A program made the position numbers and the translations under genes. This document shows, piece after piece, positions 1 to 15,700 of a stretch of 64,000 bases of DNA. The stretch lies in assembly GCA_947561585.1 (NCBI GenBank), contig CANNZV010000268.1:560719-624718 (forward strand). Reading direction: 5' to 3'. A model generated the notes under the pieces. It did not search any database, was not told the origin of the DNA, and was given only the letters and a program-made list of their open reading frames with translations. This DNA comes from Caprella mutica (Eukaryota > Arthropoda > Malacostraca > Amphipoda > Caprellidae). Each line of letters begins with the position of its first letter. Position 1 is the stretch's first letter.

Positions 1-3000
1 AATATCAAATGAAGTAAACAACAAATAAAGTAAACATCAAATGAAGTTAACATCAAATGAAGTAAACCAAAAATGAAGTCAACATCAAATGAAATAAATA
101 TCAAATGAAGTAAACAACAAATGAAGTAAACATCAAATGAAGTAAACATCAGATGAAGTCAACATCAAATGAAGTCAACATCAAATGAAGTCAACATCAA
201 ATGAAGTCAACATCAAATGAAGTAATTGCAACAAATGAAGTCAACATCAAATAAAGTCAACATCAAATGAAGTCAACATTAAATAAAGTAAACATCAAAT
301 GAACTAAACATCAAATAAAGTAAACAACAAATGAAGTAAACAACAAATGAAATCATCATCAAATGAAGTAAACATCAAATGAAGTAAACATCAAATGAAG
401 TAAACATCAAATGAAGTAAACATCGGATGAAGTAAGCAACAAATGAAGTGAACAACAAATGTCGACATCAAATAAAGTCAATATCTAATTAAGTAAACAT
501 CAAATGAAGTAAAGAACAAATGAAGTCAACATCAAATGAAGTCAACACCAAATGAAGTAAGCATTAGATGAAGTAAACATCATATGAAGTAAACATCAAA
601 TGAAATAAACATCAAATGAAGTCAACATCAAATGAAGTCAACATCAAATGAAGTAAACAACAATTGAAGTTAACATCAAATGAAGTAAACAATAAATGAA
701 GTTAAAATCAAATGAAGTCAATATCAGATGATGTCGACATCAAATGAAGTCAACATAAAATGAAGTAAATATCAAATGAAGTCAACATCAAATGAAGTAA
801 ACATCAAATGAAGTAAACATCAAATGAAATCAACATCAAGTGAAGTAAACATCAAATGAAGTAAACATCAAATGAAGAAAACATCAAATGAAGTAAACAA
901 CAAATGAAAAAAACATTAAAAGAAGTAAACATCAAATGAAGTGAATAAAAAATGAAGTAAACAACAAATGAATTCAACATCAAATGAATTAAACATCAAA
1001 TGAAGTCAACATCAAATGAAGAAAACAACAAATGAAGTAAACATAGAATAAAGTAAACATCAAATGAAGTAAACATCAAATGAAGTAAACATCAAATGAA
1101 GTAAACATCAAATGAAATAAACATCAAATGGAGTAAACATCATATGAAATAAACATCAAATGAAGTAAACATCAAATGAAGTAAACAACAAATGAAGTAA
1201 ACAACAAATGAAATCAACATCAAATGAAGTCAATATCAAATGAAGTAAACATCGAATGAAGTAAAAAACAAATGAATTCAACATGAAATGATGTCAACAT
1301 CAATTGAAGTAAAAATCGAATGAAGTAAACAACAAATGAAGTCAACATAAAATGAAGTCAACATCAAATGAAGTAAACATCAAATGAAGTAAACAACAGA
1401 TGAAGTAAACATCAAATGAAGTAAACATCAAATGAAGTAAACAACAAATGAAGGAAACAACAAATGAAATCAACATCAAATGAAGTCAATATCAAATGAA
1501 GTAAGCATCGAATGAAGTAAACAACAAATGAATTCAACATGAAATGATGTCAACATCAATTGAAGTAAAAATCGAATGAAGTAAACAACAAATGAAGTCA
1601 ACATCAAATGAAGTAAACATCAAATGAAGTAAACAACAGATGAAGTAAACATCAAATGAAGTAAACATCAAATGAATTCAACATCAAATGAAGTCAACAT
1701 CAAATGAAGTCAACATCAAATGGAATAAATATCAAATGAAGTAAACAACAAATAAAGTAAACATCAAATGAAGTTAACATCAAATGAAGTAAACAACAGA
1801 TGAAGCAAACATCAAATGAAGTAAACATAAAATGAAGTAAATAACAAATGAAGTCAACATCAAATGAAGTCAACATCAAATGAAGTAAGCATTAGATGAA
1901 GTAAACATCATATGAAGTAAACATCAAATGAAATAAACATCAAATGAAGTAAGCAACAAATGAAATGAACACATAAATGAAGTAAACGTCAAATGAAGTA
2001 AACAACAAATGAAGTAAACAACAAATGAAGTCAACATCAAATGAAATAAACATCAAATGGAGTAAACATCATATGAAGTAAACATCAAATGAAGTAAACA
2101 TCAAATGAAGAAAACAACGAATGAAGTAAACAACAAATGAAATCAACATCAAATGAAGTCAACATCGAATGAAGTAAACAACAATTGAAGTCAACATGAA
2201 ATGAAGTCAACATCAAATGAAGTAAACATCGAATGAAATAAACAACAAATGAAGTCATCATAAAATGAAGTCAACATCAAATGAAGTAAACATCAAATGA
2301 AGTAAACAACAGATGAAGTAAACATCTAATGAAGTAAACAACAAATGAAGTAAACAACAAATGAAGTCAACATCAAATGAAATAAATATCAAATGAAGTA
2401 AACAACAAATGAAGTAAACATCAAATGAAGTAAAAATCAAATGAAGTAAACATCAAATGAAGTAATTGCAACAAATGAAGTCAACATCAAATAAAGTCAA
2501 CATTAGATGAAGTAAACATCAAATAAAGTAAAAATCAAATGAACTAAACATCAAATAAAGTAAACATCAAATGAAGTAAACATCAAATGAAGTAAACATC
2601 AAATGAAGTAAACATCGGATGAAGTAAGCAACAAATGAAGTGAACAACAAATGTCAACATCAAATAAAGTCAATATCAAATGAAGTAAACATCAAATGAA
2701 GTAAATAACAAATGAAGTCAACATCAAATGAAGTCAACATCAAATGAAGTCAACATCAAATGAAGTAACATCAAATGAAGTAAGCATTAGATGGAGTAAA
2801 CATCAAGTGAAGTAAAAAAAAATGAAGTCAACATCAAATGAAGTCAACATCAAATGAAGTAACATCAAATGAAGTAAGCATTAGATGAAGTAAACATCAA
2901 ATGAAGTAAACATCAAATGAAGTCAACATCAAATGAAGTCAACATCAAATGAAGAAAACAACAAATGAAGTTAACATCAAATGAAGTAAACAATAAATGA

Positions 3001-3404
3001 AGTTAAAATCAAATGAAGTCAATATCAGATGAAGTCGACATCAAATGAAGTCAACATCAAATGAAGTAAACATCAAATGAAGTCAACATCAAATGAAGTA
3101 AACATCAAATTAAGTAAACATCAAATGAAGTAAATATCAAATGAAGGAAACATCAAATGAAGTAAACATAAAATGAAGTAAACATCAAATGAAGTAATCA
3201 TCAAATGAAGTAAACAACAAATGAGGTAAACTGCAAATGAAATCAACATCAAATGAAGTTATCATCAAATGAAGTAAACATCAAATGAAGTAAACATCAA
3301 TAGAAGTGAACATCAAATGAAGTAAACAACAAGTGAAGTAAACCAAAAATGAAGTAAACAACAAATGAGGTAAACCACAAATGAAGTCAACATCAAATGG
3401 AATA
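1..3404. repeat. 3404-bp higher-order repeat, copy 1
   Basis: This block of 16-bp units is repeated at an offset of 3404 bp. The match starts at the first base of the window and holds to about position 3056, where copy 1 continues CAACATCAAATG and copy 2 continues CAACATAAAATG. Landmarks inside are the TAATTGCAAC units near 220 and 2461, the ATGTCGACATC unit at 469-479, and the GTCGAC at 733-738. Because the block begins at the window edge, its true left end may lie outside. The last ~350 bp (3057-3404) are ordinary array not shared with the matching place in copy 2. Confidence 0.88.
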
Positions 3405-6400
3405 AATATCAAATGAAGTAAACAACAAATAAAGTAAACATCAAATGAAGTTAACATCAAATGAAGTAAACCAAAAATGAAGTCAACATCAAATGAAATA
3501 AATATCAAATGAAGTAAACAACAAATGAAGTAAACATCAAATGAAGTAAACATCAGATGAAGTCAACATCAAATGAAGTCAACATCAAATGAAGTCAACA
3601 TCAAATGAAGTCAACATCAAATGAAGTAATTGCAACAAATGAAGTCAACATCAAATAAAGTCAACATCAAATGAAGTCAACATTAAATAAAGTAAACATC
3701 AAATGAACTAAACATCAAATAAAGTAAACAACAAATGAAGTAAACAACAAATGAAATCATCATCAAATGAAGTAAACATCAAATGAAGTAAACATCAAAT
3801 GAAGTAAACATCAAATGAAGTAAACATCGGATGAAGTAAGCAACAAATGAAGTGAACAACAAATGTCGACATCAAATAAAGTCAATATCTAATTAAGTAA
3901 ACATCAAATGAAGTAAAGAACAAATGAAGTCAACATCAAATGAAGTCAACACCAAATGAAGTAAGCATTAGATGAAGTAAACATCATATGAAGTAAACAT
4001 CAAATGAAATAAACATCAAATGAAGTCAACATCAAATGAAGTCAACATCAAATGAAGTAAACAACAATTGAAGTTAACATCAAATGAAGTAAACAATAAA
4101 TGAAGTTAAAATCAAATGAAGTCAATATCAGATGATTTCGACATCAAATGAAGTCAACATAAAATGAAGTAAATATCAAATGAAGTCAACATCAAATGAA
4201 GTAAACATCAAATGAAGTAAACATCAAATGAAATCAACATCAAGTGAAGTAAACATCAAATGAAGTAAACATCAAATGAAGAAAACATCAAATGAAGTAA
4301 ACAACAAATGAAAAAAACATTAAAAGAAGTAAACATCAAATGAAGTGAATAAAAAATGAAGTAAACAACAAATGAATTCAACATCAAATGAATTAAACAT
4401 CAAATGAAGTCAACATCAAATGAAGAAAACAACAAATGAAGTAAACATAGAATAAAGTAAACATCAAATGAAGTAAACATCAAATGAAGTAAACATCAAA
4501 TGAAGTAAACATCAAATGAAATAAACATCAAATGGAGTAAACATCATATGAAATAAACATCAAATGAAGTAAACATCAAATGAAGTAAACAACAAATGAA
4601 GTAAACAACAAATGAAATCAACATCAAATGAAGTCAATATCAAATGAAGTAAACATCGAATGAAGTAAAAAACAAATGAATTCAACATGAAATGATGTCA
4701 ACATCAATTGAAGTAAAAATCGAATGAAGTAAACAACAAATGAAGTCAACATAAAATGAAGTCAACATCAAATGAAGTAAACATCAAATGAAGTAAACAA
4801 CAGATGAAGTAAACATCAAATGAAGTAAACATCAAATGAAGTAAACAACAAATGAAGGAAACAACAAATGAAATCAACATCAAATGAAGTCAATATCAAA
4901 TGAAGTAAGCATCGAATGAAGTAAACAACAAATGAATTCAACATGAAATGATGTCAACATCAATTGAAGTAAAAATCGAATGAAGTAAACAACAAATGAA
5001 GTCAACATCAAATGAAGTAAACATCAAATGAAGTAAACAACAGATGAAGTAAACATCAAATGAAGTAAACATCAAATGAATTCAACATCAAATGAAGTCA
5101 ACATCAAATGAAGTCAACATCAAATGGAATAAATATCAAATGAAGTAAACAACAAATAAAGTAAACATCAAATGAAGTTAACATCAAATGAAGTAAACAA
5201 CAGATGAAGCAAACATCAAATGAAGTAAACATAAAATGAAGTAAATAACAAATGAAGTCAACATCAAATGAAGTCAACATCAAATGAAGTAAGCATTAGA
5301 TGAAGTAAACATCATATGAAGTAAACATCAAATGAAATAAACATCAAATGAAGTAAGCAACAAATGAAATGAACACATAAATGAAGTAAACGTCAAATGA
5401 AGTAAACAACAAATGAAGTAAACAACAAATGAAGTCAACATCAAATGAAATAAACATCAAATGGAGTAAACATCATATGAAGTAAACATCAAATGAAGTA
5501 AACATCAAATGAAGAAAACAACGAATGAAGTAAACAACAAATGAAATCAACATCAAATGAAGTCAACATCGAATGAAGTAAACAACAATTGAAGTCAACA
5601 TGAAATGAAGTCAACATCAAATGAAGTAAACATCGAATGAAATAAACAACAAATGAAGTCATCATAAAATGAAGTCAACATCAAATGAAGTAAACATCAA
5701 ATGAAGTAAACAACAGATGAAGTAAACATCTAATGAAGTAAACAACAAATGAAGTAAACAACAAATGAAGTCAACATCAAATGAAATAAATATCAAATGA
5801 AGTAAACAACAAATGAAGTAAACATCAAATGAAGTAAAAATCAAATGAAGTAAACATCAAATGAAGTAATTGCAACAAATGAAGTCAACATCAAATAAAG
5901 TCAACATTAGATGAAGTAAACATCAAATAAAGTAAAAATCAAATGAACTAAACATCAAATAAAGTAAACATCAAATGAAGTAAACATCAAATGAAGTAAA
6001 CATCAAATGAAGTAAACATCGGATGAAGTAAGCAACAAATGAAGTGAACAACAAATGTCAACATCAAATAAAGTCAATATCAAATGAAGTAAACATCAAA
6101 TGAAGTAAATAACAAATGAAGTCAACATCAAATGAAGTCAACATCAAATGAAGTCAACATCAAATGAAGTAACATCAAATGAAGTAAGCATTAGATGGAG
6201 TAAACATCAAGTGAAGTAAAAAAAAATGAAGTCAACATCAAATGAAGTCAACATCAAATGAAGTAACATCAAATGAAGTAAGCATTAGATGAAGTAAACA
6301 TCAAATGAAGTAAACATCAAATGAAGTCAACATCAAATGAAGTCAACATCAAATGAAGAAAACAACAAATGAAGTTAACATCAAATGAAGTAAACAATAA

Positions 6401-6460
6401 ATGAAGTTAAAATCAAATGAAGTCAATATCAGATGAAGTCGACATCAAATGAAGTCAACA
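3405..6460. repeat. 3404-bp higher-order repeat, copy 2
   Basis: This is a near-identical second copy of 1-3056. All marked units that I checked recur in the same order and spacing, including the TAATTGCAAC units near 3627 and 5865. One clear substitution is G at 733 against T at 4137, which destroys a GTCGAC site in this copy. Divergence after 6460 is abrupt. This is what a recent unequal exchange or segmental duplication inside the array would leave. Confidence 0.88.
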
Positions 6461-7054
6461 TAAAATGAAGTAAATATCAAATGAAGTCAGCATCAAATGA
6501 AGTAAACATCAAATGAAGTCAACATCAAGTGAAGTAAACATCAAATGAAGTAAACATCGAATGAAGAAAACATCAAATGAAGTAAACAACAAATGAAGTA
6601 AACATTAAATGAAGTAAACATCAAATGAAGTGAAAAAAAATGAAGTAAACAACAAATGAAGTCAACATCAAATGAAGTAAACATCAAATGAAGTCAACAT
6701 CAAATGAAGAAAACAACAAATGAAGTAAACATAAACTAAAGTAAACATCAAATGAAGTAAACATCAAATGAAGTAAACATCAAATGAAGTAAACATCAAA
6801 TGAAGTAAACATCAAATGAAGTAAACATCAAATGAAGTAAACATCAAATGAAGTAAACATCAAATGAAGTAAACATCAAATGAAGTAAACATCAAATGAA
6901 GTAAACATCAAATGAAGTAAACATCAAATGAAGTAAACATCAAATGAAGTAAACATCAAATGAAGTAAACATCAAATGAAGAAAGCAACAAATGAAGTAA
7001 ACACACAAATGAAGTAAACATCAAATGAAGTAAACATCAATTAATGAAGTAAAT
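6461..7054. repeat. 16-bp array segment with the longest perfect consensus run
   Basis: This is ordinary 16-bp array between two duplicated blocks. From about 6741 to 6977 it contains roughly 15 consecutive units that all match GAAGTAAACATCAAAT, the longest uninterrupted perfect run that I found. The run lies between a CATAAACTAAAG marker (6730) and a GAAGAAAGCAAC marker (6978). Perfect identity over many units suggests a recent local expansion. Confidence 0.85.
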
Positions 7055-10000
7055 ATCAAATGAAATAAACATCAAATGAAGTAAGCAACAAATGAAATGA
7101 ACACATAAATGAAGTAAACGTCAAATGAAGTAAACAACAAATGAAGTAAACAACAAATGAAGTCAACATCAAATGAAATAAACATCAAATGGAGTAAACA
7201 TCATATGAAGTAAACATCAAATGAAGTAAACATCAAATGAAGAAAACAACGAATGAAGTAAACAACAAATGAAATCAACATCAAATGAAGTAAACATCAA
7301 ATGAAGTAAACAACAAATGAAGTCAACATCAAATGAAGTCAACATTAAATGAAGTCAATATCAAATGAAGTAAACAACAAATTTAGTAAACATCAAATTA
7401 AGTAAACATCAAATGATGTAAATATCAAATGAAGTCAACATCAAATTAAGTAAGCAACAAATGAAGTCAACATCAAATGAAGTCAACATCAAATGAAGTA
7501 AACATCAAATGAAGTAAACAACAGATGAAGTAAACATCAAATGAAGTAAACATCAAATGAAGTAAACATCAAATGAAGAAAACATCAAATGAAATCAACA
7601 TCAAATGAAGTAAACAACCAATGAAGTCAACATCAAATGAAGTAAACATCAAATTAAGTAAACATCAAATGAAGTAAATATAATATGAAGCAAACATCAA
7701 ATGAAGTAAACATAAAATGAAGTAAACATCAAATGAAGTGAATAAAAAATGAAGTAAACAACAAATGAATTCAACATCAAATGAAGTAAACATCAAATGA
7801 AGTCAACATCAAATGAAGAAAACAACAAATGAAGTAAACATAAAATAAAGTAAACATCAAATGAAGTAAACATCAAATGAAGTAAACATCAAATGAAGTA
7901 AACATCAAATGAAGTCAACATCAAATGAAGTAAACATCAAATTAAGTAAACATCAAATGAAGTAAATATCAAATGAAGGAAACATCAAATGAAGTAAACA
8001 TAAAATGAAGTAAACATCAAATGAAGTAAACATCAAATGAAGTAAACAACAAATGTGGTAAACTGCAAATGAAGTCAACATCAAATGAAGTTATCATCAA
8101 ATGAAGTAAACAATAAATGAAGATAAAATCAAATGAAGTCAATATCAGATGAAGTCGACATCAAATGAAGTCAACATAAAATGAAGTAAATATCAAATGA
8201 AGTCAACATCAAATGAAGTAAACATCAAATGAAGTCAACATCAAGTGAAGTAAACATCAAATGAAGTAAACATCGAATGAAGAAAACATCAAATGAAGTA
8301 AACAACAAATGAAGTAAACATTAAATGATGTAAACATCAAATGAAGTGAATAAAAAATGAAGTAAACAACAAATGAAGAAAACAGCAAATGAAGTAAACA
8401 TAAAATATAGTAAACATCAAATGAAGTAAACATCAAATGAAGAAAACATCAAATGAAGTAAACATCAAATGAAGTAAACATCAAATGAAGTAAACATCAA
8501 ATGAAGTAAACATCAAATGAAGTAAACATCAAATGAAATAAACATCAAATTAAGTAAACATCAAATGATGTAAATATCAAATGAAGTCAACATCAAATTA
8601 AGTAAGCAACAAATGAAGTCAACATCAAATGAAGTCAACATCAAATGAAGTAAACATCAAATGAAGTAAACAACAGATGAAGCAAACATCAAATGAAGTG
8701 AACATAAAATGAAGTAAACATCAAATGAAGTAAACATCAAATGAAGTAAACATCAAATGAAGTAAACAACAAATGAGGTAAACAGCAAATGAAGTCAACA
8801 TCAAATGAAGTAAACATCAAATGAAGTAAACATCAAAAGAAGTAAACATCAAATTAAGTAAACAACAAGTGAACTAAACAACAAATGAAGTAAACAACAA
8901 ATGAGTTAAACCACAAATGAAGTCAACATCAAATGGAATAAATATCAAATGAAGTAAACAACAAATAAAGTAAACATCAAATGAAGTTAACATCAAATGA
9001 AGTAAACAACAGATGAAGCAAACATCAAATGAAGTAAACATAAAATGAAGTAAATAACAAATGAAGTCAACATCAAATGAAGTCAACATCAAATGAAGTA
9101 ACATCAAATGAAGTAAGCATTAGATGAAGTAAACATCATATGAAGTAAACATCAAATGAAATTAACATCAAATGAAGTAAGCAACAAATGAAATGAACAC
9201 ATAAATGAAGTAAACGTCAAATGAAGTAAACAACAAATGAAGTAAACAACAAATGAAGTCAACATCAAATGAAATAAACATCAAATGGAGTAAACATCAT
9301 ATGAAGTAAACATCAAATGAAGTAAACATCAAATGAAGAAAACAACGAATGAAGTAAACAACAAATGAAATCAACATCAAATGAAGTCAACATCGAATGA
9401 AGTAAACAACAATTGAAGTCAACATGAAATGAAGTCAACATCAAATGAAGTAAACATCGAATGAAATAAACAACAAATGAAGTCATCATAAAATGAAGTC
9501 AACATCAAATGAAGTAAACATCAAATGAAGTAAACAACAGATGAAGTAAACATCGAATGAAGTAAACAACAAATGAAGTAAACAACAAATGAAGTCAACA
9601 TCAAATGAAATAAATTTCAAATGAAGTAAACAACAAATGAAGTAAACATCAAATGAAGTAAAAATCAAATGAAGTAAACATCAAATGAAGTAATTGCAAC
9701 AAATGAAGTCAACATCAAATAAAGTCAACATTAGATGAAGTAAACATCAAATAAAGTAAAAATCAAATGAACTAAACATCAAATAAAGTAAACATCAAAT
9801 GAAGTAAACATCAAATGAAGTAAACATCAAATGAAGTAAACATCGGATGAAGTAAGCAACAAATGAAGTGAACAACAAATGTCAACATCAAATAAAGTCA
9901 ATATCAAATGAAGTAAACATCAAATGAATAAATAACAAATGAAGTCAACATCAAATGAAGTCAACATCAAATGAAGTCAACATCAAATGAATAAATAACA

Positions 10001-12704
10001 AATGAAGTCAACATCAAATGAAGTCAACATCAAATGAAGTCAACATCAAATGAAGTCAACATCAAATGAAGTAACATCAAATGAAGTAAGCATTAGATGG
10101 AGTAAACATCAAGTGAAGTAAAAAAAAAATGAAGTCAACATCAAATGAAGTAAACATCAAATGAAGTCAACATCAAATGAAGTCAACATCAAATGAAGTA
10201 AACAACAAATGAAGTTAACATCAAATGAAGTAAACAATAAATGAAGTTAAAATCAAATGAAGTCAATATCAGATGAAGTCGACATCAAATGAAGTCAACA
10301 TAAAATGAAGTAAATATCAAATGAAGTCAACATCAAATGAAGTAAACATCAAATGAAGTCAACATCAAGTGAAGTAAACATCAAATGAAGTAAACATCGA
10401 ATGAAGAAAACATCAAATGAAGTAAACAACAAATGAAGTCAACATCAAATGAAGTAAACATCAAATGAAGTCAACATCAAATGAAGAAAAACAACAAATG
10501 AAGTAAACATAAACTAAAGTAAACATCAAATGAAGTAAACATCAAATGAAGTAAACATCAAATGAAGTAAACATCAAATGAAGTAAACATCAAATGAAGT
10601 AAACATCAAATGAAGTAAACATCAAATGAAGTAAACATCAAATGAAGTAAATATCAAATGAAGTAAACATCAAATGAAGAAAGCAACAAATGAAGTAAAC
10701 ACACAAATGAAGTAAACATCAAATGAAGTAAACATCAAATGAAGTAAACATCATTTAATGAAGTAAATATCAAATGAAATAAACATCAAATGAAGTAAGC
10801 AACAAATGAAATGAACACATAAATGAAGTAAACGTCAAATGAAGTAAACAACAAATGAAGTAAACAACAAATGAAGTAAACATCAAATGAAGTAAACATC
10901 AAATGAAGTAAACATCAAATGAAGTAAACATCAAATGAAGTAAACATCAAATGAAGTAAACATCAAATGAAGTAAACATCAAATGAAGTAAACATCAAAT
11001 GAAGTAAACATCAAATGAAGTAAACATCAAATGAAGTAAATATCAAATGAAGTAAACATCAAATGAAGAAAGCAACAAATGAAGTAAACACACAAATGAA
11101 GTAAACATCAAATGAAGTAAACATCAAATGAAGTAAACATCAATTAATGAAGTAAATATCAAACGAAATAAACATCAAATGAAGTAAGCAACAAATGAAA
11201 TGAACACATAAATGAAGTAAACGTCAAATGAAGTAAACAACAAATGAAGTAAACAACAAATGAAGTCAACATCAAATGAAATAAACATCAAATGGAGTAG
11301 ACATCATATGAAGTAAACATCAAATGAAGTAAACATCAAATGAAGAAAACAACGAATGAAGTAAACAACAAATGAAATCAACATCAAATGAAGTAAACAT
11401 CAAATGAAGTAAACAACAAATGAAGTCAACATCAAATGAAGTCAACATTAAATGAAGTCAATATCAAATGAAGTAAACAACAAATTTAGTAAACATCAAA
11501 TTAAGTAAACATCAAATGAAGTAAATATCAAATGAAGGAAACATCAAATGAAGTAAACATAAAATGAAGTAAACATCAAATGAAGTAAACATCAAATGAA
11601 GTAAACAACAAATGAGGTAAACTGCAAATGAAGTCAACATCAAATGAAGTTATCATCAAATGAAGTAAACAATAAATGAAGATAAAATCAAATGAAGTCA
11701 ATATCAGATGAAGTCGACATCAAATGAAGTCAACATAAAATGAAGTAAATATCAAATGAAGTCAACATCAAATGAAGTAAACATACAATGAAGTCAACAT
11801 CAAGTGAAGTAAACATCAAATGAAGTAAACATCGAATGAAGAAAACATCAAATGAAGTAAACAACAAATGAAGTAAACATTAAATGATGTAAACATCAAA
11901 TGAAGTGAATAAAAAATGAAGTAAACAACAAATGAAGAAAACAACAAATGAAGTAAACATAAAATATAGTAAACATCAAATGAAGTAAACATCAAATGAA
12001 GAAAACATCAAATGAAGTAAACATCAAATGAAGTAAACATCAAATGAAGTAAACATCAAATGAAGTAAACATCAAATGAAGTAAACATCAAATGAAATAA
12101 ACATCAAATTAAGTAAACATCAAATGATGTAAATATCAAATGAAGTCAACATCAAATTAAGTAAGCAACAAATGAAGTCAACATCAAATGAAGTCAACAT
12201 CAAATGAAGTAAACATCAAATGAAGTAAACAACAGATGAAGCAAACATCAAATGAAGTGAACATAAAATGAAGTAAACATCAAATGAAGTAAACATCAAA
12301 TGAAGTAAACATCAAATGAAGTAAACAACAAATGAGGTAAACAGCAAATGAAGTAAACATCAAATGAAGTAAACATCAAATGAAGTAAACATCAAAAGAA
12401 GTAAACATCAAATTAAGTAAACAACAAGTGAAGTAAACAACAAATGAAGTAAACAACAAATGAGTTAAACCACAAATGAAGTCAACATCAAATGGAATAA
12501 ATATCAAATGAAGTAAACAACAAATAAAGTAAACATCAAATGAAGTTAACATCAAATGAAGTAAACAACAGATGAAGCAAACATCAAATGAAGTAAACAT
12601 AAAATGAAGTAAATAACAAATGAAGTCAACATCAAATGAAGTCAACATCAAATGAAGTAACATCAAATGAAGTAAGCATTAGATGAAGTAAACATCATAT
12701 GAAG
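7055..12704. repeat. 5.7-kb higher-order block, copy 1
   Basis: This block recurs at about 12705-18471. The offset is 5655 bp at the left (the AAATTTAG marker at 7379 matches 13034) and 5767 bp further right (CAAAAG at 8834 matches 14601). The 112-bp difference is a local duplication in copy 2. Within the block a 3559-bp sub-period also exists: the units around 9107 and 12666 match. One difference is GAACTAAAC at about 8872 where copy 2 has GAAGTAAAC. The left boundary is approximate. Confidence 0.82.
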
Positions 12705-15700
12705 TAAACATCAAATGAAATAAACATCAAATGAAGTAAGCAACAAATGAAATGAACACATAAATGAAGTAAACGTCAAATGAAGTAAACAACAAATGAA
12801 GTAAACAACAAATGAAGTCAACATCAAATGAAATAAACATCAAATGGAGTAAACATCATATGAAGTAAACATCAAATGAAGTAAACATCAAATGAAGAAA
12901 ACAACGAATGAAGTAAACAACAAATGAAATCAACATCAAATGAAGTAAACATCAAATGAAGTAAACAACAAATGAAGTCAACATCAAATGAAGTCAACAT
13001 TAAATGAAGTCAATATCAAATGAAGTAAACAACAAATTTAGTAAACATCAAATTAAGTAAACATCAAATGATGTAAATATCAAATGAAGTCAACATCAAA
13101 TTAAGTAAGCAACAAATGAAGTCAACATCAAATGAAGTCAACATCAAATGAAGTAAACATCAAATGAAGTAAACAACAGATGAAGTAAACATCAAATGAA
13201 GTAAACATCAAATGAAGTAAACATCAAATGAAGAAAACATCAAATGAAATCAACATCAAATGAAGTAAACAACCAATGAAGTCAACATCAAATGAAGTAA
13301 ACATCAAATTAAGTAAACATCAAATGAAGTAAATATAATATGAAGCAAACATCAAATGAAGTAAACATAAAATGAAGTAAACATCAAATGAAGTGAATAA
13401 AAAATGAAGTAAACAACAAATGAATTCAACATCAAATGAAGTAAACATCAAATGAAGTCAACATCAAATGAAGAAAACAACAAATGAAGTAAACATAAAA
13501 TAAAGTAAACATCAAATGAAGTAAACATCAAATGAAGTAAACATCAAATGAAGTAAACATCAAATGAAGTCAACATCAAATGAAGTAAACATCAAATTAA
13601 GTAAACATCAAATGAAGTAAATATCAAATGAAGGAAACATCAAATGAAGTAAACATAAAATGAAGTAAACATCAAATGAAGTAAACATCAAATGAAGTAA
13701 ACAACAAATGTGGTAAACTGCAAATGAAGTCAACATCAAATGAAGTTATCATCAAATGAAGTAAACAATAAATGAAGATAAAATCAAATGAAGTCAATAT
13801 CAGATGAAGTCGACATCAAATGAAGTCAACATAAAATGAAGTAAATATCAAATGAAGTCAACATCAAATGAAGTAAACATCAAATGAAGTCAACATCAAG
13901 TGAAGTAAACATCAAATGAAGTAAACATCGAATGAAGAAAACATCAAATGAAGTAAAAAACAAATGAAGTAAACATTAAATGATGTAAACATCAAATGAA
14001 GTGAATAAACAATGAAGTAAACAACAAATGAAGAAAACAACAAATGAAGTAAACATAAAATATAGTAAACATCAAATGAAGTAAACATTAAATGATGTAA
14101 ACATCAAATGAAGTGAATAAAAAATGAAGTAAACAACAAATGAAGAAAACAACAAATGAAGTAAACATAAAATATAGTAAACATCAAATGAAGTAAACAT
14201 CAAATGAAGAAAACATCAAATGAAGTAAACATCAAATGAAGTAAACATCAAATGAAGTAAACATCAAATGAAGTAAACATCAAATGAAGTAAACATCAAA
14301 TGAAATAAACATCAAATTAAGTAAACATCAAATGATGTAAATATCAAATGAAGTCAACATCAAATTAAGTAAGCAACAAATGAAGTCAACATCAAATGAA
14401 GTCAACATCAAATGAAGTAAACATCAAATGAAGTAAACAACAGATGAAGCAAACATCAAATGAAGTGAACATAAAATGAAGTAAACATCAAATGAAGTAA
14501 ACATCAAATGAAGTAAACATCAAATGAAGTAAACAACAAATGAGGTAAACAGCAAATGAAGTCAACATCAAATGAAGTAAACATCAAATGAAGTAAACAT
14601 CAAAAGAAGTAAACATCAAATTAAGTAAACAACAAGTGAAGTAAACAACAAATGAAGTAAACAACAAATGAGTTAAACCACAAATGAAGTCAACATCAAA
14701 TGGAATAAATATCAAATGAAGTAAACAACAAATAAAGTAAACATCAAATGAAGTTAACATCAAATGAAGTAAACAACAGATGAAGCAAACATCAAATGAA
14801 GTAAACATAAAATGAAGTAAATAACAAATGAAGTCAACATCAAATGAAGTCAACATCAAATGAAGTAACATCAAATGAAGTAAGCATTAGATGAAGTAAA
14901 CATCATATGAAGTAAACATCAAATGAAATTAACATCAAATGAAGTAAGCAACAAATGAAATGAACACATAAATGAAGTAAACGTCAAATGAAGTAAACAA
15001 CAAATGAAGTAAACAACAAATGAAGTCAACATCAAATGAAATAAACATCAAATGGAGTAAACATCATATGAAGTAAACATCAAATGAAGTAAACATCAAA
15101 TGAAGAAAACAACGAATGAAGTAAACAACAAATGAAATCAACATCAAATGAAGTCAACATCGAATGAAGTAAACAACAATTGAAGTCAACATGAAATGAA
15201 GTCAACATCAAATGAAGTAAACATCGAATGAAATAAACAACAAATGAAGTCATCATAAAATGAAGTCAACATCAAATGAAGTAAACATCAAATGAAGTAA
15301 ACAACAGATGAAGTAAACATCGAATGAAGTAAACAACAAATGAAGTAAACAACAAATGAAGTCAACATCAAATGAAATAAATTTCAAATGAAGTAAACAA
15401 CAAATGAAGTAAACATCAAATGAAGTAAAAATCAAATGAAGTAAACATCAAATGAAGTAATTGCAACAAATGAAGTCAACATCAAATAAAGTCAACATTA
15501 GATGAAGTAAACATCAAATAAAGTAAAAATCAAATGAACTAAACATCAAATAAAGTAAACATCAAATGAAGTAAACATCAAATGAAGTAAACATCAAATG
15601 AAGTAAACATCGGATGAAGTAAGCAACAAATGAAGTGAACAACAAATGTCAACATCAAATAAAGTCAATATCAAATGAAGTAAACATCAAATGAATAAAT

